In this document: positions 13,092 through 17,081 of the stretch, piece by piece | Numbering within the stretch: position 1 is the first letter of the stretch | How the letters are laid out: each line of letters begins with the position of its first letter | NCBI GenBank assembly: GCA_018701055.1 | Contig: JABIUH010000504.1 | Span: forward strand, 1-17,081 | Origin: Woeseia sp. | Lineage (GTDB): Bacteria > Pseudomonadota > Gammaproteobacteria > Steroidobacterales > Woeseiaceae | Length of the DNA: 17,081 bases | Reading direction: 5' to 3' | Made by a program: the position numbers and the translations under genes | The notes under the pieces: model-generated | Databases searched by the model: none | What the model saw: the letters and a program-made list of their open reading frames with translations, nothing else | Told to the model about the DNA's origin: nothing

Positions 13092-16000
13092 CTACTCCCA
13101 GTCTGGAACAACCACTGCCGGTCCTGCACTGCGAGAATATTCTGCGACGTTCGAATTCATCATCGTTTCCCAGCGTTGCATGGCCGCAGTCCATTCAGGT
13201 TTCAGATCATTCAAACGGTCCCGTTGACCTTGCGTCACACCGAGCACGGCCGAATCCGCTTCCTGATAAAGAATCGTCAGAAACGCGTCCAACGTGGGTT
13301 CGATATTCAAAACATCCTGGCCATTGCCGCGGTTAGGCGTGGTCACTGACTCCTGCCATTCTTCTAGTGTTTCGAGCAACGTCTCGGAACGTTGGACAAG
13401 ATCGTCATCGTTCATGTCTTCCGCAATCGATTTTCGCAACTCAACCTGCTTCTGAATTGTCTGCAAGCCGTCAATACGTTTATAGATTGTATCGAGCATC
13501 GAATAGGCACCGGCTAAAAACTGTTGCTGATCCTCTATAGCCCGATCGTCGTAGTTGTTGATTGGGTCCCATTCAACATCGACCGTGCTTTCCTGAACAA
13601 TTTCGCCATAGGTCATTCGCACACCGTAGATGCCGGGCGCGACCGTGTAGCCCTGGATGGCCTTATCACCGCGCGCGGCGCCAAAAAGAAAACTGTAGTC
13701 CACAGACGTGATCGGTTTATGGCGTAAATCCCACGTAATTCGATTGATGCCAGTCTCCGCCGGAATCGCAACACTGGCATTGCTTCCGCCACCGTCTATG
13801 CCTTTGTCCTGGTCGGTTTTCAATGACCGAATGACGTTGCCGGCAGCGTCGAGAATCTCAATGCTGAGTTCCTGTTCTTTGAGATCAGGCTCGTCCGAAA
13901 GTGCGTAATAAATCACCGCACCCGTTGGCGCGCTTGGCGCGAAACTTTCTCCACCACCGTTCCTGCCTCTGGTCGGTGTCAGTCGATAGGCCATTGATGG
14001 GTCGTACAAGTGCGCGGTTTCCGTCTCATGATTTGCCGCATATTGCCTTAGTGGTGCAATGTCATCGACAACCCAGAAGCCGCGACCCTGCGTTGCTAAA
14101 ACCAGATCGACGCGCCGCACCATCAGGTCAGTGATGGGCACGATTGGCAGATTGGTTTGAAAGGCCTGCCAGTCTTCGCCGCCGTTTAATGAGACGTATA
14201 AGCCACGCTCCATGCCGGCATACAGCAGGTTTGCTCGATCTGGATCTTCGCGAACGACTCTGGCGAAATCGTCCTCTGGTAGGCCATCGGTAATCGTGTT
14301 CCAGCTGCGTCCGTAGTTCGTGGTTTTATATATATAGGGAGTGTGGTCACCCTCTTTATATTTCATCGCAACGACATAGGCTGTCGCCGGATCATGCGGC
14401 GACACATCGATTGAATTAATCATCCCTCGGCCTGCACCGCGAGGCGTCACGTTTGTCCAGTTCTCGCCGCCGTCTCGCGTGACATGCACCAACCCATCGT
14501 CGGCTCCCGTCCAGATTGTGTTTGCCTCGTGCGGGCTTTCCTCTAGCGCAAATATCGTGTTGTACACCTCGATGTTCTCATTGGTGTACGGCCCCGAACC
14601 CTTACCCTGTTTGTCGGCTTCGTTTCGTGTCAGATCCGGACTGACCTCAGTCCAATTGAAGCCGCGATCATCGGAACGCAGTAAAACCTGTGCTGCGTGA
14701 TATATAACTTTTGGGTCGTGGGATGAAACATGAATCGGCGCATTCCAGTTGAAACGATATTTTTGCTCGGTTGCCATCACACCAAGACCGAGTTCTTCGT
14801 AGGCTTTAACCGATCGCGCGGTTCGCGTCTCGGTGTCGAATTCTTCTATCAATCCCAAGTAGCAGCCTGCGTAGGTGTAGCGGGGGTTATCCGGGTCGAA
14901 CGCAACGTGTGCGCTCTCACACCCGCCGTGAATCTCCCAATCGTCGCGCCCAATAGTGCCGTCTCGTGAGCGACTCTTAATTGCGACGGTCGAGTTATCC
15001 TGCTGGCCGCCGTAGATTTTGTATTCGAATGTATTGTCAGTGTTGACACGATAGAACTGCGCCGTCGGCTGATTGTCCTGTCGCGACCATGTCGTGCCGC
15101 CGTCGAAGGAAACATTGGCGCCGCCATCGTTAGCATTGATCATCCGTTTCGAATCATCCGGATTGATCCACAAATAGTGATTATCGCCGTGCGGCACACT
15201 CACACTGTCGAACGTTTTTCCGCCGTCGACGGATTTCAGGAACGGAGCGTTCAGTACATAAACTGTGTTCTCGTCATTCGGGTCGGCGAAAATATGCATG
15301 TAGTACCAGGACCGCGTCTGGATGTTGCGCTCCTTGTTGATGTGCTCCCAGCTATCGCCGCCGTCGTCCGATCGATACAGGCCACCTTTGTCGTCGCCAG
15401 CCTCGATAACTGCCCAGACTCGTCCAGATTTTGCCGGCGATACTGCGACGCCAATCTTGCCCATGCCATCCGGCAGATCATCTGCCAGTCTCTCCCAGTT
15501 TTCGCCGCCGTCTGTGGAACGCCAGATGCCACTGCCGTCGCCACCCGAGCGTAATTTCCACGCTGTGCGCTGGTTATCCCACATTGCGGTAAAAAGAATG
15601 CGTGGATTGCCCGGGTCGATCGCGAGATCGACAGCGCCGGTTGATGCGTTCAATGGTTCCAAGACGCGTCGCCACGTAACGCCACCATCTATTGTTTTAT
15701 AAATGCCTGTATTCGGCCCAGGCAAGTAAGCATTACCCTGCGCCGCTACCCACATGACATCTGCGTTATCCGGATGAATTCTTATTTCACCAATCTGCTT
15801 AACATCGCGGAAGCCGATATGTGTCCAACTCTTCCCGGCATCGGTGGATTTGTAAACACCGTCTCCCTGCGAAGACGCAATGTTTCGAAAAGGAGACTCA
15901 CCCATGCCGACCACAACGACATTGGGATCAGAGGGTGCGACCGCGATTGCGCCAACAGCAGCGGTGCCAAAGTCGTCGTCAGACATTGGCTGCCAGGTTG

Positions 16001-16223
16001 CGCCGGCGTTGATGGTTTTCCAAACACCACCGGTGGTGCCCATGTAATAGACGTGCGAGTTTTGGCGAACACCCACGGCAACCATGGCGCGGCCGCCTCT
16101 GAATGGGCCGACATTTCGCGCCTGTATGCCATCTAGAAACTGCCGCTCATCGTCGGCAGCAAAGGCGAACGACGGATCTGCCATCGCCACAATAAAGCAA
16201 ATACATACAGAAACTAATCTCAT
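13092..16223 (-). CDS. Large secreted Asp-box beta-propeller protein (VPS10/sortilin-like, often labelled glycosyl hydrolase)
   Basis: The 1043-residue product starts with a Sec signal (MRLVSVCICFIVAMADPSFA, cut near residue 22). It carries eleven Asp-box turns of the S/T-x-D-G-G-x-x-W type at about residues 70, 126, 177, 236, 285, 331, 372, 517, 582, 634 and 678, for example WRSTDGGENWERL and YRSDDGGDSWEHI. This spacing of about 50 residues fits one or two large beta-propellers, as in sortilin-type and plant photosystem-assembly-like repeat proteins. After ATQGRGFWVVDD (about 710-721) comes a C-terminal part with a beta-sandwich-like segment (GINRITWDLRHKP, APGIYGVRMTYGE) and a helical tail. 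The automatic name glycosyl hydrolase is not supported by any catalytic residues visible here; binding or scaffolding outside the cell is as likely. GGGGAA closely precedes ATG. It is divergent from the second SpdH-like gene with 220 bases between. Confidence 0.88.
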   Translation of the reverse strand: MRLVSVCICFIVAMADPSFAFAADDERQFLDGIQARNVGPFRGGRAMVAVGVRQNSHVYYMGTTGGVWKTINAGATWQPMSDDDFGTAAVGAIAVAPSDPNVVVVGMGESPFRNIASSQGDGVYKSTDAGKSWTHIGFRDVKQIGEIRIHPDNADVMWVAAQGNAYLPGPNTGIYKTIDGGVTWRRVLEPLNASTGAVDLAIDPGNPRILFTAMWDNQRTAWKLRSGGDGSGIWRSTDGGENWERLADDLPDGMGKIGVAVSPAKSGRVWAVIEAGDDKGGLYRSDDGGDSWEHINKERNIQTRSWYYMHIFADPNDENTVYVLNAPFLKSVDGGKTFDSVSVPHGDNHYLWINPDDSKRMINANDGGANVSFDGGTTWSRQDNQPTAQFYRVNTDNTFEYKIYGGQQDNSTVAIKSRSRDGTIGRDDWEIHGGCESAHVAFDPDNPRYTYAGCYLGLIEEFDTETRTARSVKAYEELGLGVMATEQKYRFNWNAPIHVSSHDPKVIYHAAQVLLRSDDRGFNWTEVSPDLTRNEADKQGKGSGPYTNENIEVYNTIFALEESPHEANTIWTGADDGLVHVTRDGGENWTNVTPRGAGRGMINSIDVSPHDPATAYVVAMKYKEGDHTPYIYKTTNYGRSWNTITDGLPEDDFARVVREDPDRANLLYAGMERGLYVSLNGGEDWQAFQTNLPIVPITDLMVRRVDLVLATQGRGFWVVDDIAPLRQYAANHETETAHLYDPSMAYRLTPTRGRNGGGESFAPSAPTGAVIYYALSDEPDLKEQELSIEILDAAGNVIRSLKTDQDKGIDGGGSNASVAIPAETGINRITWDLRHKPITSVDYSFLFGAARGDKAIQGYTVAPGIYGVRMTYGEIVQESTVDVEWDPINNYDDRAIEDQQQFLAGAYSMLDTIYKRIDGLQTIQKQVELRKSIAEDMNDDDLVQRSETLLETLEEWQESVTTPNRGNGQDVLNIEPTLDAFLTILYQEADSAVLGVTQGQRDRLNDLKPEWTAAMQRWETMMNSNVAEYSRSAGPAVVVPDWE

Positions 16224-16443
16224 CGAAATTCCCCGGTGGATGAGCTTATTATTGACCCTATTGTTTCATTTCTGTCTGGATCACGATAGCGGGATGTGTA
16301 TCGCCGCGAACCGACGATTTTGGACGAACAAACAGGAGTGTCTCCGTTGTCTATCCTTATCCTGAGTTTTAATGTCACAATAGATTCGCATCATTGTGGT
16401 TTGAACTGTTCCGTTTGAGGCTTATTCAACAGGATCAAGTATC

Positions 16444-17081
16444 GTGAAACGCAAAAATCGACAGTTGGGAATGGACCGCGATATTACACGTCGCGATTTT
16501 CTGAATGGCAGTACGATTGCCGTTGGTGGCTCGCTGTTGGGGTCTCCCTTGTCGCAGGCTTTGGCGGCGCTGGAATCATCGAACGACGCCCAAAACATGC
16601 CCGGTTACTATCCGCCAGTCCGGGACGGATTGCGGGGAAGCCACCCAGGGTCGTTCGAAGTAGGACACCAATTACGCGATGGCGCACGTTTCGATGATCC
16701 TGCCGATTCCACTGACACAGGCGAAGAATACGACCTCGTCGTGGTTGGTGGTGGGTTAAGCGGTCTTTCTGCGGCGCATTTTTTCCGCAAAGAAGTTGGA
16801 CCTGATGCGCGCATATTGATCATTGAGAACCACGACGATTTCGGCGGTCACGCCAAGCGAAATGAATTCGAATACAAAGGTCGCACCCTCGTTGATCTGG
16901 GTGGCACCGAATACATCGAGGCGCCATGGAGATATCCGGACGCCGCAAAAACATTGATGAACGACATTGGAGTTGACGTAAGTCTCGCGCCCAAAGTCTT
17001 TGACCATGGCTTGTATCCGTCATTGGGAATGCAGTGCGGTGTGTTTTTTGATGAGAAAACCTTTGGAAAAGATGCGCTAGT
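16444..17081 (+). CDS. Second Tat-exported FAD oxidoreductase, spermidine dehydrogenase family (cut by window edge)
   Basis: At least 212 codons are open to the window end. GTG at 16444 is preferred because AGGA (16431-16434) lies nine bases upstream; ATG at 16471 would also leave the signal intact. The twin-arginine signal is ITRRDFLNGSTIAVGG (R16-R17). GYYPPVRDGLRGSHPGS follows, then the FAD-binding DLVVVGGGLSGLSAAHFF (97-114) and IIENHDDFGGHAKRNE, with E128 where the other copy has D111. It matches the 4010-5845 product in motif order and spacing but differs in detail, for instance DLGGTEYIEAP against AYGGSQTIVDP. The two are paralogues of old divergence, not a recent duplication. It should oxidise an amine in the envelope; the C-terminal half is outside the window. 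Confidence 0.85.
   Translation, partial: MKRKNRQLGMDRDITRRDFLNGSTIAVGGSLLGSPLSQALAALESSNDAQNMPGYYPPVRDGLRGSHPGSFEVGHQLRDGARFDDPADSTDTGEEYDLVVVGGGLSGLSAAHFFRKEVGPDARILIIENHDDFGGHAKRNEFEYKGRTLVDLGGTEYIEAPWRYPDAAKTLMNDIGVDVSLAPKVFDHGLYPSLGMQCGVFFDEKTFGKDAL

Overview
The window looks like an accessory stretch of a mid-GC Gram-negative chromosome, most likely a gammaproteobacterium of marine or environmental type. This is inferred from the protein families, the Tat and Sec signal peptides, the short lysine-rich protein and the REP-like intergenic repeats. No rRNA, tRNA, CRISPR array, integrase or intact transposase is visible. Taxonomy below class level cannot be fixed from the sequence.

Layout. 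1-310 (-): N-terminus of an APC-type amino-acid permease cut by the window edge. 311-815: gene-free, with two copies of a ~80-bp imperfect inverted repeat. 816-1169 (-): small three-helix membrane protein. 1366-2607 (+): Tat-exported PLP enzyme of the class V aminotransferase fold. 2646-3893 (-): exported serine hydrolase of the beta-lactamase/esterase superfamily. 4010-5845 (-): Tat-exported FAD enzyme of the spermidine dehydrogenase family. 5846-6664: repeat mosaic. 6665-8242 (+): secreted M28 zinc peptidase. 8243-8777: repeat remnant. 8778-8894 (+): 38-residue lysine-rich protein. 9069-9260: N-terminal stub of a SulP anion transporter broken at a repeat arm. 9298-10194 (-): methylenetetrahydrofolate reductase-family protein. 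10195-11990: decaying DNA with a possible small ORF, a secreted Asp-box protein carrying three in-frame stops, and a truncated TIR-domain gene. 12079-12969 (+): exported NodB-type polysaccharide deacetylase. 13092-16223 (-): 1043-residue secreted Asp-box beta-propeller protein. 16444 to the end (+): a second spermidine dehydrogenase-like FAD protein, cut by the window edge.

How it fits together. Seven of the nine large genes encode proteins predicted to leave the cytoplasm, and three of those carry twin-arginine signals in front of cofactor-binding enzymes (PLP and two FAD). With a peptidase, a serine hydrolase, a deacetylase and an amino-acid permease nearby, the simplest reading is a loose set of envelope enzymes for scavenging amines, peptides and amino sugars. 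It is not one operon: genes alternate in strand and are separated by repeat-rich spacers. No defence or mobile system is intact here; the TIR gene is a fragment. The most unusual points are the Tat-exported PLP enzyme beside a Tat flavoprotein, the paired flavoprotein paralogues, and the layered repeat families that coincide with gene breakage.
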